This document shows positions 8,756-14,452 of a DNA stretch of 14,452 bases, in pieces; the stretch's first letter is position 1; each line of letters starts with the position of its first letter. Source of the DNA: Phycisphaerae bacterium. Lineage in GTDB: Bacteria; Planctomycetota; Phycisphaerae; Phycisphaerales; SM1A02. The position numbers and the translations under genes were made by a program. The stretch is taken from positions 1 to 14,452 of the forward strand of contig JABJQE010000069.1 of NCBI GenBank assembly GCA_018663565.1, in the 5' to 3' direction. The notes under the pieces are model-generated. The model worked only from the letters and a program-made list of their open reading frames with translations, was not told the origin of the DNA and did no database searches.

Positions 8756-10201
8756 ATGCACCGAATCCTTCTGCTTGCCGTGTTGCTGATATGTACCTCT
8801 TGTAAGCCTGCCACCCCGCCGGTCGGGCCACCACCCACGCCCCGGCATGCCCAAGCCCTCGGGGGAGAGGTGCTTGAAGCCATTACCAGTCAGCTCGAAA
8901 CGCTCAACGCCGCAGCCCCGGAAGCCCCAGGGCGACGAGAACTCGGCCTGCTGTATCTCGCCAATGGTTCTCCTTCCGAGGCCGCAGAAGCATTGGAGCA
9001 AGCCTCGATGCTTGACCCCTCGCACCCTGCGACATGGAGTTATCTCGGCCAAGCCTTGCATCAATCAGGCCAGTCGGATGCTGCAATCACCACCCTTCAA
9101 TCTGCCCAAGTATTGGCGCCCGACCACCTCTCGGTCTGGTGGAGGCCCGGCTTTTGGCTACTTGACGAAGGTCGAGCGAGTGAGGCCCTGCCGCTCTTTG
9201 AACAAGCCGCGGCGATTGACCGACGCGCCGCCACGCCGGCGGCGGATGGCGCTGCGTACCGCGTGGGACTCGCCCGGTGCCTTATGGATCTCGACCGACC
9301 CAATGAAGCTGTTCCCGTTCTCGAAGAACTGAACACGCTCATCAATCATCCCTATGCCAGTTATCTCCTTGGGCAGGCCTATCGCAGATCTGGCCGCGCA
9401 GAAGACGCTGCGCGGCTCCGCGCCGCGACCGCAGGCAGCCCGCCGTCCTACCCCGACCCCTGGCAAGATGCGATCTCGGCAGCCAAACGCGGTCTCGACG
9501 GGCGCATGGAACACATCGAGGCATTGCTCGAGTCCGGACAATCACGCAAGGCCCAACTCGCCATCACTGCAGCACTCAAGCGTTGGCCGCAAGATGTGAA
9601 CTTGCTCAACCGCCTTTCTGAATGGCACCGCCTGCAAGGCAACACGAAGGCATGGGTTCGCACACTGGTCCAGGCGAGCCGGATTGACCCGGAGCATGCC
9701 CAAACACACCACAACCTCTCAATCGCGCTGCAGCACGCTGGCGACCTTCAAGAGAGCCTGAATGAGGCCCATCTCGCCGTGCAAGCCAAACCTGATTTCT
9801 CGGCGGCGTGGCTCCAGATCGGCCGGCTTCGAATGGTGATCAGCGGAGTCGACAAGAGCAATGCGGAGAATCCCAAGGCGATCCAAGCTGCGCTCGAACC
9901 ATTTGACCAAGCCTTCACAATTGGCGTCGAAGCCTCCCGTGAACACCTGCTGTATGGCCACTTGCTCTTTCGCGCCGGCCGAGTTACTGACGCGCAGCGT
10001 GTGCTCGAACAACTCATTCTTCGTACCGATGCCGACCCGCGAGCGTGGGCCATCCTAAGTGAAGTGCTCTCGGCACAAAATCTGCATCGCGAAGCGCTTT
10101 CCACAGCAATTGATGGGCTGAATTTGTTCCCTGGCCAGCCCGATCTGACTCGCATCGCCGAGCGATACCGCCGCGCAATGTCTGGATCCGACGGATCATG
10201 A
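8756..10201 (+). CDS. TPR-repeat lipoprotein
   Basis: This is a 481-residue protein. A short hydrophobic signal is followed by CTSC, so lipidation at Cys16 is likely, although Cys at the -3 position of the lipobox is unusual. After a proline-rich linker, TPR helices fill residues about 55-235 (ELGLLYLANGSPSEAAEAL, WSYLGQALHQSGQSDAA, YASYLLGQAYRRSGRAEDA) and again about 245-470 (HNLSIALQHAGDLQESLNEA, LLYGHLLFRAGRVTDA). No catalytic domain is seen. TPRs normally bind other proteins, so this is probably a periplasm-facing scaffold for the CRTAC1-like lipoprotein encoded immediately downstream, whose ATG lies inside this gene's stop (ATGA). No Shine-Dalgarno sequence precedes ATG 8756; the start is supported by the signal peptide beginning there. 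Confidence 0.92.
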   Translation: MHRILLLAVLLICTSCKPATPPVGPPPTPRHAQALGGEVLEAITSQLETLNAAAPEAPGRRELGLLYLANGSPSEAAEALEQASMLDPSHPATWSYLGQALHQSGQSDAAITTLQSAQVLAPDHLSVWWRPGFWLLDEGRASEALPLFEQAAAIDRRAATPAADGAAYRVGLARCLMDLDRPNEAVPVLEELNTLINHPYASYLLGQAYRRSGRAEDAARLRAATAGSPPSYPDPWQDAISAAKRGLDGRMEHIEALLESGQSRKAQLAITAALKRWPQDVNLLNRLSEWHRLQGNTKAWVRTLVQASRIDPEHAQTHHNLSIALQHAGDLQESLNEAHLAVQAKPDFSAAWLQIGRLRMVISGVDKSNAENPKAIQAALEPFDQAFTIGVEASREHLLYGHLLFRAGRVTDAQRVLEQLILRTDADPRAWAILSEVLSAQNLHREALSTAIDGLNLFPGQPDLTRIAERYRRAMSGSDGS

Positions 10202-11901
10202 AACGCTGGTCGATCTGCATTACGGCATCCATTGCGTACGCAGCCGGCTGCGAGGACCAGCCCCAGCCACCGACTCAGCCCGCAGCACAAGCTTCACCCT
10301 CAGTAAGCGCCAACCCGTGGCTTGTCGATCAAGCTGCCGCTGCAGGACTTGAGTTCACCTGGCAATCCGGGCATGACGAGTCTTTCCTGATGCCCGAAAT
10401 TGTTGGCGGCGGTGTAGCCCTTCTCGACTTTGATCTCGATGGCGATCTCGACGTGTATTTCGCCCAAGGAGGCGATGTATCCACCGCTTGGAAATCGCCC
10501 AGTACCAACACCGCAACCAACCAACTCTTTCGTAATGATGGCAATCTGCACTTCGTCAATGTCACGGAGGCGACAGGTAGCGGCGATAACGGATACGGCA
10601 TGGGCGTGGCAGTCGGCGACATCGACAGCGATGGCGACCCCGACGTGTACATCACCAATGCCGGCCGCAACACGATGCTGCGAAACGACAATGGTGCTTT
10701 CACCGATGTCACCGAAGAGTCCGGGACAGGCCACCCTGGCTGGGGTGCTAGCGCACTTTTCTTCGATGCCGACGGCGATGGTGACCTTGATCTCTACGCG
10801 ACCAATTACCTCGACTGGAATCCAGACACCGAACTGACGTGCTATAGCCCGCTTGGCGGAGAAGATTACTGCTCGCCGCGAAACTACCTCTCGCCAGCAC
10901 TCGATGTCTTTTATCGCAACCGAGGCGATGGCACATTTGAAGACGCCACAGTTTCTGCCGGATTCAACACCGCAAGTGGAACCAGCCTTGGCGTGGTGCA
11001 AGGCGACTGGAATCGCGACGGCCACCCAGACCTCTTTGTGGCCAACGACGGCATGCCCGATCTTTTGTGGATGGCCACCGGCAAGGGAACCTGGATCGAG
11101 TCGGGTGTCGCCATGGGATGCGCGCTCGACGACGAAGGCAAGGCCAAGGCTGGCATGGGCGTTGATACCACGGACATCGATGACGATGGCGACCTAGATA
11201 TCATCGTCTGCAACTTGATCGGCGAGAGCGACTCACTGTTCCGAAACGACGGCGAGTTCTTCGTGGACATCACAGGACGAACTGGTATTCGGGCCAAGAG
11301 CAAACACAACACCCGATTCGGACTCGGATGGATTGACTTCAACAACGATGGCTGGCTCGATCTCTATGAAGCAAGCGGCGCCGTCACGCGGCTACCTGCT
11401 GGAGAAGGCGTCGACCCCTATGCGCAGGAAGACATGTTGCTTCGCGGCGGGCCGAACCTTCGCTTCACACCCGTGCTGCCTCGCGGGGGTACATCAGACA
11501 CCATTTCACTCACGAGCAGAGCCGCTGCGTTCGGAGACCTTGATGGCGACGGCGGCATCGATGCCGTAGTCGTCAATCGAGACGCCCCTGCTAATCTGTA
11601 CCGCAACCTTGCCTCGGCTCAGGGCAACTGGGTTCGGCTACACGTGCTCAACTCAAATGACATGCCAGCACTCGGCGCGACGGTCTCAGGCAGCATTGGC
11701 GAGCGAAGAATCACCCGCCCAGTTCGCCGCTCATATTCATATATGAGCTCAAACGAGCCCGTGGTCCATATCGGGCTCGGCGGCGACCAGTTGCTTGCTG
11801 GCGTCGAGGTGCGGTGGCCTGATGGCACAGTCACCGCCCACGGCGGTCTCGCCGCTGGCAAATCGCACACCATTCGCAAGAATCCGCCATCCGCAGATTG
11901 A
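10198..11901 (+). CDS. CRTAC1-like FG-GAP + ASPIC/UnbV lipoprotein
   Basis: This is a 567-residue protein. The N-terminus has a lipoprotein signal with lipobox AAGC (Cys18). Residues about 40-465 form a propeller with repeated calcium-type motifs: DFDLDGDLDVYFAQGG, DIDSDGDPDVYITNAG, DADGDGDLDLYATNYLDW, DWNRDGHPDLFVANDG, DIDDDGDLDIIVCN and DFNNDGWLDLYEASG. The segment with two Cys (LTCYSPLGGEDYCSPRNY) followed by FYRNRGDGTFEDAT is a hallmark of the bacterial CRTAC1 family. Residues about 475-555 are the ASPIC/UnbV domain (NWVRLHVL ... IGLGG ... VEVRWPDG). It is probably a calcium-binding, membrane-tethered extracytoplasmic protein of unknown partner. It overlaps the TPR lipoprotein by ATGA, so the two are likely made together. 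The length and domain order are normal for the family, and no lesion is seen. Confidence 0.95.
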   Translation: MKRWSICITASIAYAAGCEDQPQPPTQPAAQASPSVSANPWLVDQAAAAGLEFTWQSGHDESFLMPEIVGGGVALLDFDLDGDLDVYFAQGGDVSTAWKSPSTNTATNQLFRNDGNLHFVNVTEATGSGDNGYGMGVAVGDIDSDGDPDVYITNAGRNTMLRNDNGAFTDVTEESGTGHPGWGASALFFDADGDGDLDLYATNYLDWNPDTELTCYSPLGGEDYCSPRNYLSPALDVFYRNRGDGTFEDATVSAGFNTASGTSLGVVQGDWNRDGHPDLFVANDGMPDLLWMATGKGTWIESGVAMGCALDDEGKAKAGMGVDTTDIDDDGDLDIIVCNLIGESDSLFRNDGEFFVDITGRTGIRAKSKHNTRFGLGWIDFNNDGWLDLYEASGAVTRLPAGEGVDPYAQEDMLLRGGPNLRFTPVLPRGGTSDTISLTSRAAAFGDLDGDGGIDAVVVNRDAPANLYRNLASAQGNWVRLHVLNSNDMPALGATVSGSIGERRITRPVRRSYSYMSSNEPVVHIGLGGDQLLAGVEVRWPDGTVTAHGGLAAGKSHTIRKNPPSAD

Positions 11902-11937
11902 GCGGACATCACGGCGGACGTTAGACGAAGTTATTTT

Positions 11938-11959
11938 CGACCACAATATGTGGTGGTCG
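11938..11959. repeat. Short inverted repeat
   Basis: CGACCAC (11938-11944) and GTGGTCG (11953-11959) form a perfect 7-base-pair stem with an 8-base loop, about 37 bases past the stop of the CRTAC1-like gene. There is no T-tract after it on the plus strand; TTATTTT lies before it. It could be a weak terminator, an mRNA 3'-end stabiliser or an operator for the downstream small gene. Confidence 0.4.
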
Positions 11960-12080
11960 GGAAAGCGCCCAGACGCCCAACATGGTGTACCAGAACAACC
12001 AAAAGGATGTTTCAAGACAATAGCGGGTGGTTATCAGGTGAATCATGCGGGGTCAGGTTGCCGACAGCAGTTCTCAGACA

Positions 12081-12086
12081 GAGGAG
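12081..12086 (+). promoter_or_regulatory. Shine-Dalgarno sequence of the small gene
   Basis: GAGGAG ends 10 bases before ATG 12097. It supports translation of the 65-residue frame from that ATG rather than from the more distant in-frame ATG at 11950. Confidence 0.6.
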
Positions 12087-12096
12087 CCCACCAGCA

Positions 12097-12294
12097 ATGC
12101 ATTCGAAGCACAACCTGATCGACGCCATCCGCACTCACAACCCAACAGCCCCAATCCAGTGGCTCTCTGACTTCTCGCCTGAGGCCCTTCGGGTGTATCT
12201 CGATCACCTGCTCAGCACGCTCGACCCCAAACAGTCCGCGTGGGTGCGGCCCGGCGACACGCCAGCCATCACCAGCCGATCTGCCGCAGCCTGA
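12097..12294 (+). CDS. Small hypothetical protein, 65 aa
   Basis: I do not recognise this protein. It is hydrophilic and probably cytoplasmic: an N-terminal helix-like part (NLIDAIRTHNPTAPIQWL), an acidic amphipathic helix (SPEALRVYLDHLLSTLDP) and an ordered-looking tail WVRPGDTPAI before a short Ser/Ala end. No cysteines, membrane segments or signal peptide are present. The case for a real gene is the GAGGAG ribosome binding site, protein-like composition, third positions rich in C/G as in neighbouring genes, and the strong hairpin located beyond its stop. It could instead be a fortuitous frame, but the composition argues against that. Confidence 0.6.
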   Translation: MHSKHNLIDAIRTHNPTAPIQWLSDFSPEALRVYLDHLLSTLDPKQSAWVRPGDTPAITSRSAAA

Positions 12295-12579
12295 CCCCCC
12301 CGCTTGCCATTCCGGGAATCACTATTTGACGACACCGATGCACAGTCCCCCCCGCGGGTCTGGTGGGGCATCGGTGTTGTCGCATCATGACCCCGGAGGC
12401 GAAATCTGGGACATTTCAGTAACACAGCACGTATCAGCGGCGAGCGGCTATCTCGCGGTTGCATAGCGGCAATCCGCTGGCCATTCGCGGCCACCACTGG
12501 ACCACTTTGATGTCACTGTGAGTGAAGACCCAAACATTGTGAAGCGAGCATGCAGCGACGGGTGAGCGGAACAGCGAAC
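12295..12579. other. Intergenic region between convergent genes
   Basis: This stretch of 285 bases lies between the small plus-strand gene and the minus-strand response regulator. It contains the large hairpin 12328-12381 and two tiny tandem stem-loops around 12467-12496 (GCGG/CCGC and TGGCC/GGCCA), which would lie in the 3' end of the response regulator transcript. No supported gene is seen. Confidence 0.5.
12328..12381. terminator. Strong hairpin between convergent genes, probable bidirectional terminator
   Basis: GACGACACCGATGC (12328-12341) pairs with GCATCGGTGTTGTC (12368-12381) over 14 positions with a single G-T wobble. The 26-base loop itself contains C-rich and G-rich runs that can extend pairing. 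It lies 33 bases past the stop of the small gene and some 200 bases past the end of the response regulator. There is no run of T after the stem on either strand, so it is not a textbook intrinsic terminator. Transcript-end function is inferred from position. Confidence 0.55.
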
Positions 12580-13113
12580 CTACTCAGCCTCGGCATCCTC
12601 TTCGACCGGTGGCGGCATGATGCGGTCGCCTTCATCAAGCAAGCCCTCAATGTCAGCAGCGCGTGGGCGAACGTCGGGGCCAACCTGATCGGATCGCTTT
12701 CGATCCATTCGCTGTTCAAGCAAAGACCGCACCCGAGCCAGTAACTCAATCTTATTGACGGGCTTGGCAATGAAGTCATTGGTTCCGCACTCAACCGCAC
12801 GCTCAAAGTCGCCAACCTCGTTCAGCGCCGTCACCATGATGATGATGATGTCTCGCGTGCTCGGCTGCGACTTGATCCGCTGGCAGACCTCGAATCCGGA
12901 CATCCGGGGCATCATCACGTCGAGCAGCATCAGGTCTGGCTGGCACTGCTCGATGGCCTCCATGGCCGCGACGCCATCCTCGGCCATCCTGACTTCGCAG
13001 CCAAGATCCTCAAGGTAGGCCTGCATGAGCTCCAGGTTCTGCTCATTGTCATCAACGAGCAGAATCGCCGCTTCGCTGACATCCACCGACATTGTGCCAT
13101 CCGATGATTCCAT
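12580..13113 (-). CDS. Single-domain CheY-like response regulator
   Basis: This is a 177-residue protein, mostly one receiver domain at residues about 15-135. The phosphorylation chemistry is complete: acidic pair Asp21-Asp22 in LLVDDNEQN, phospho-acceptor Asp65 in LMLLDVMMP, Thr95 in MVTALNE and Lys117 in IAKPVNK. A 40-residue tail follows that is basic (DRKRSDQVG) and then acidic, ending EEDAEAE; it is not a recognisable DNA-binding or enzymatic output domain. It probably acts through protein contacts, as in a phosphorelay or chemotaxis-like circuit. No histidine kinase is nearby. I chose ATG 13113 because an AGGA lies about 9 bases upstream; ATG 13092 is an alternative. It is transcribed divergently from the gene at 13213. 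Confidence 0.9.
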   Translation of the reverse strand: MESSDGTMSVDVSEAAILLVDDNEQNLELMQAYLEDLGCEVRMAEDGVAAMEAIEQCQPDLMLLDVMMPRMSGFEVCQRIKSQPSTRDIIIIMVTALNEVGDFERAVECGTNDFIAKPVNKIELLARVRSLLEQRMDRKRSDQVGPDVRPRAADIEGLLDEGDRIMPPPVEEDAEAE

Positions 13114-13131
13114 GGCCTCAATCCTATCAGG

Positions 13132-13144
13132 CCGCCGGAGGCGG
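13132..13144. repeat. Small inverted repeat upstream of the response regulator
   Basis: CCGCC (13132-13136) and GGCGG (13140-13144) can pair around a three-base loop, 19 bases before the response regulator start. It may be a 5'-leader hairpin or simply part of G+C-rich spacer. Confidence 0.25.
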
Positions 13145-13173
13145 TACGAGATGCGGCCGGTCGGCGGACCCGA

Positions 13174-13179
13174 TATAAT
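13174..13179 (+). promoter_or_regulatory. Probable -10 promoter box for the 153-residue gene
   Basis: This is a perfect TATAAT, preceded by GA, 33 bases before ATG 13213. No good TTGACA-like -35 is seen 16-18 bases upstream, where the sequence is G+C-rich. Transcription would begin near 13186, giving a leader of about 27 bases that holds a GGAG at 13196-13199. Confidence 0.55.
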
Positions 13180-13212
13180 GGACCAATTCCGCTTCGGAGC
13201 CCAATACCCCTT

Positions 13213-13674
13213 ATGCATATTTCCGACAAACGATCACCATGGCAAGACGAATTCAATATCCCCACATTGGATGATCTTCGAATCGACCTGCCCCTGCCGT
13301 CCGCCGAACTTTTCGACACGACGCGGTCCTTCCTACTGTCCAACGAGAATATCCTCGAGGAAATGCGGTGGTATGGCGACTGCTGGTTCTGGACCATCTC
13401 CTATTACCTCAAGAGTGAGAATACAGACGATGATCTGCCGATTGCGGTCATCATTCCAGCCCCAGACAACTTGCAGGTGGCGGCCCCACTCGACCGTGAG
13501 TTTCTTGAGCAATTGAACACTCGACGCATGAAAAGGGCCGTTCGAGATGGCATCGACTTGGCCGCTGAGCCCTACTCCACCCAATGGGCGGTATGGCCTG
13601 TAAATGCCAAGAATCTGCTTGAGGACCTCATCTCATTGCTCAAGCAACGGCTCAGCTGGCTCCAGGGCACCTGA
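13213..13674 (+). CDS. Hypothetical protein, 153 aa, aromatic-rich
   Basis: I do not firmly recognise this family. There is no signal peptide or membrane segment, so it is probably cytoplasmic. The central region MRWYGDCWFWTISYYL followed by IAVIIPAPDNLQVAAPL, then a basic helix (RRMKRAVRDGI) and TQWAVWPV with a final amphipathic helix (LLEDLISLLKQRLSWL), faintly recalls small DUF3788/YdhG-like folds, but that is a guess. The start is supported by the perfect TATAAT upstream and a GGAG 13 bases before the ATG, a rather long spacing. It lies 88 bases before pyrH on the same strand and could be cotranscribed with it. Confidence 0.75.
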   Translation: MHISDKRSPWQDEFNIPTLDDLRIDLPLPSAELFDTTRSFLLSNENILEEMRWYGDCWFWTISYYLKSENTDDDLPIAVIIPAPDNLQVAAPLDREFLEQLNTRRMKRAVRDGIDLAAEPYSTQWAVWPVNAKNLLEDLISLLKQRLSWLQGT

Positions 13675-13725
13675 TACTCATGCAGACATTGCGAACGAAG
13701 TCGACAAACCCAACCGGTTCGCCTC

Positions 13726-13754
13726 TTGACCAACAGGCCCCAACCTCGTTTCAA
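13726..13754 (+). promoter_or_regulatory. pyrH: Possible promoter of pyrH
   Basis: TTGACC (13726-13731) is followed after exactly 17 bases by TTTCAA (13749-13754), a weak -10. Transcription would start close to 13761-13763, so the pyrH message would be leaderless from ATG 13763. This fits the lack of any Shine-Dalgarno sequence there. The -10 match is only about 3 of 6, so this is tentative. Confidence 0.25.
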
Positions 13755-13762
13755 TGTGCATC

Positions 13763-14452
13763 ATGACCCGCAGAACTCCATACAAACGCGTCCTTCTCAA
13801 GATCAGCGGCGAGAGCTTCGCCGAATCCGGAGCCGTCGGCATTGACGCCAATGAGCTTCGCAATATCGCATCCGAAATCAGCAAGGCCCTTGAGACTGGC
13901 GCTCACATCGCTGTAGTCGTGGGTGGCGGCAACATGATTCGCGGCGCGAACCTCTCGAAGAGGCTCCAGATTGACCAGTCAACAGCAGACTACATGGGAA
14001 TGCTTGGAACCGTAATGAACGGCATGGCGCTCAAAGAAGCGCTCGAACATCTCGGCCAACCAGCGCGGCTCATGTCGGCAATCACCATGCCGTCAATCGC
14101 CGAGCCCTTCATTCGTAAGCGAGCGATCCGGCATCTCGAGCGAGGGCGGTGCATTATTCTCGCAGCCGGAACTGGCAACCCCTTCTTCACGACTGACACC
14201 TGCGCTTCGCTGCGGGCGACTGAACTCAACTGCGAGGACGTCCTCAAGGCTACGAAGGTGGACGGCGTGTACGCAAGCGATCCGATGATCGATCCAGATG
14301 CCGAACGATTTGCTGAACTGACGTTCTCACGCGCCATCGAAGAACGGCTCGGTGTCATGGATCTCACCGCACTCTCCATGTGCATGGAGAATGACCTGCC
14401 AGTGATCGTGTTTGATTTCAAACAGTCAGGCAATATCAAGCAAGTCATCGAA
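13763..14452 (+). CDS. pyrH: UMP kinase (3' end outside window)
   Basis: UMP kinase phosphorylates UMP to UDP with ATP in pyrimidine nucleotide synthesis and is a cytoplasmic homohexamer in characterised bacteria. The 230 visible codons cover nearly the whole family length (about 240), so only some ten residues are missing. Key motifs are intact: KRVLLKISGE (residues 8-17), VVVGGGNMIRG (51-61), DYMGMLGTVMN (76-86), AAGTGNPFFTTDT (134-146) with its Asp, KATKVDGVYASDP (162-174) and VMDLTALSMCMEN (198-210). I chose ATG 13763; an in-frame ATG at 13754 would add three residues, and neither has a clear Shine-Dalgarno sequence. The usual upstream partners rpsB and tsf are absent; frr may follow outside the window. 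Confidence 0.97.
   Translation, partial: MTRRTPYKRVLLKISGESFAESGAVGIDANELRNIASEISKALETGAHIAVVVGGGNMIRGANLSKRLQIDQSTADYMGMLGTVMNGMALKEALEHLGQPARLMSAITMPSIAEPFIRKRAIRHLERGRCIILAAGTGNPFFTTDTCASLRATELNCEDVLKATKVDGVYASDPMIDPDAERFAELTFSRAIEERLGVMDLTALSMCMENDLPVIVFDFKQSGNIKQVIE

Larger units (their letters stand above)
11902..12096. other. Intergenic region after the CRTAC1-like gene
   Basis: This stretch of 195 bases has no supported gene. It contains a small hairpin at 11938-11959 (listed separately) and the ribosome binding site of the next small gene near its end. No obvious promoter pair was found. Confidence 0.5.

Noticed and set aside
8720..9064. Minus-strand frame opposite the start of the TPR lipoprotein
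   Set aside because: It has no family features and overlaps the divergent promoter region. The plus strand carries a clear signal peptide and TPRs.
10300..11025. Minus-strand frame of 241 codons
   Set aside because: It is antisense to the CRTAC1-like lipoprotein. The repetitive Val/Ile/Ala content mirrors the complementary Asp-Gly repeat codons.
10420..11360. Repeated GAT/GGC/GAC-rich DNA as a possible direct-repeat array
   Set aside because: The repeats are imperfect and spaced as protein blades (Asp-motif coding), with no constant repeat or spacer, so this is not a CRISPR array or DNA-level repeat.
12204..12497. Minus-strand frame of 97 codons across the hairpin
   Set aside because: It overlaps the better supported 65-residue gene and the stem-loop. 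Its composition is Arg/Ser-rich with no ribosome binding site.

Overview
The window looks like a chromosomal piece of a marine-type Planctomycetota bacterium, possibly Phycisphaerae. This is inferred from moderately high G+C, the abundance of large exported FG-GAP/VCBS proteins with ASPIC/UnbV domains, TPR lipoproteins, and a multihaem cytochrome fused to TPRs. No rRNA or other taxonomic marker apart from pyrH is present, so the assignment is tentative. I see no mobile elements, CRISPR arrays, tRNAs or rRNAs.

Positions 1-8700 (minus strand) hold a four-gene unit read right to left: a nitrilase-superfamily amidohydrolase; a 1104-residue TPR/beta-propeller/UnbV lipoprotein; a membrane-anchored pentahaem c-type cytochrome with a C-terminal TPR region; and a membrane-anchored CRTAC1-like propeller protein that runs off the window. 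Genes 1-2 and genes 3-4 overlap by ATGA, which suggests translational coupling. A gap of about 180 bases separates genes 2 and 3, and the cytochrome gene has its own strong Shine-Dalgarno sequence.

Positions 8756-11901 (plus strand) hold a divergent two-gene unit: a TPR lipoprotein and a CRTAC1-like (FG-GAP + UnbV) lipoprotein, again joined by an ATGA overlap. Together these resemble a split version of the fused TPR + propeller + UnbV lipoprotein of the minus-strand unit. The two units share a 55-base divergent promoter region in which -10-like hexamers lie almost on top of the start codons.

Positions 11902-14452 look like ordinary chromosome: a small 65-residue protein with a good ribosome binding site, a strong hairpin between convergent genes, a stand-alone CheY-like response regulator (minus), an unrecognised 153-residue protein behind a perfect TATAAT box, and the start of pyrH (UMP kinase), which lacks its last residues at the window edge.

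The most interesting content is the 1-11901 region. All its products except the amidase appear to be exported or membrane-bound. They combine periplasmic haem c (and possibly membrane haem b) with TPR and calcium-type propeller scaffolds. I infer a cell-envelope electron-transfer or redox assembly whose substrate and partners cannot be told from sequence alone.
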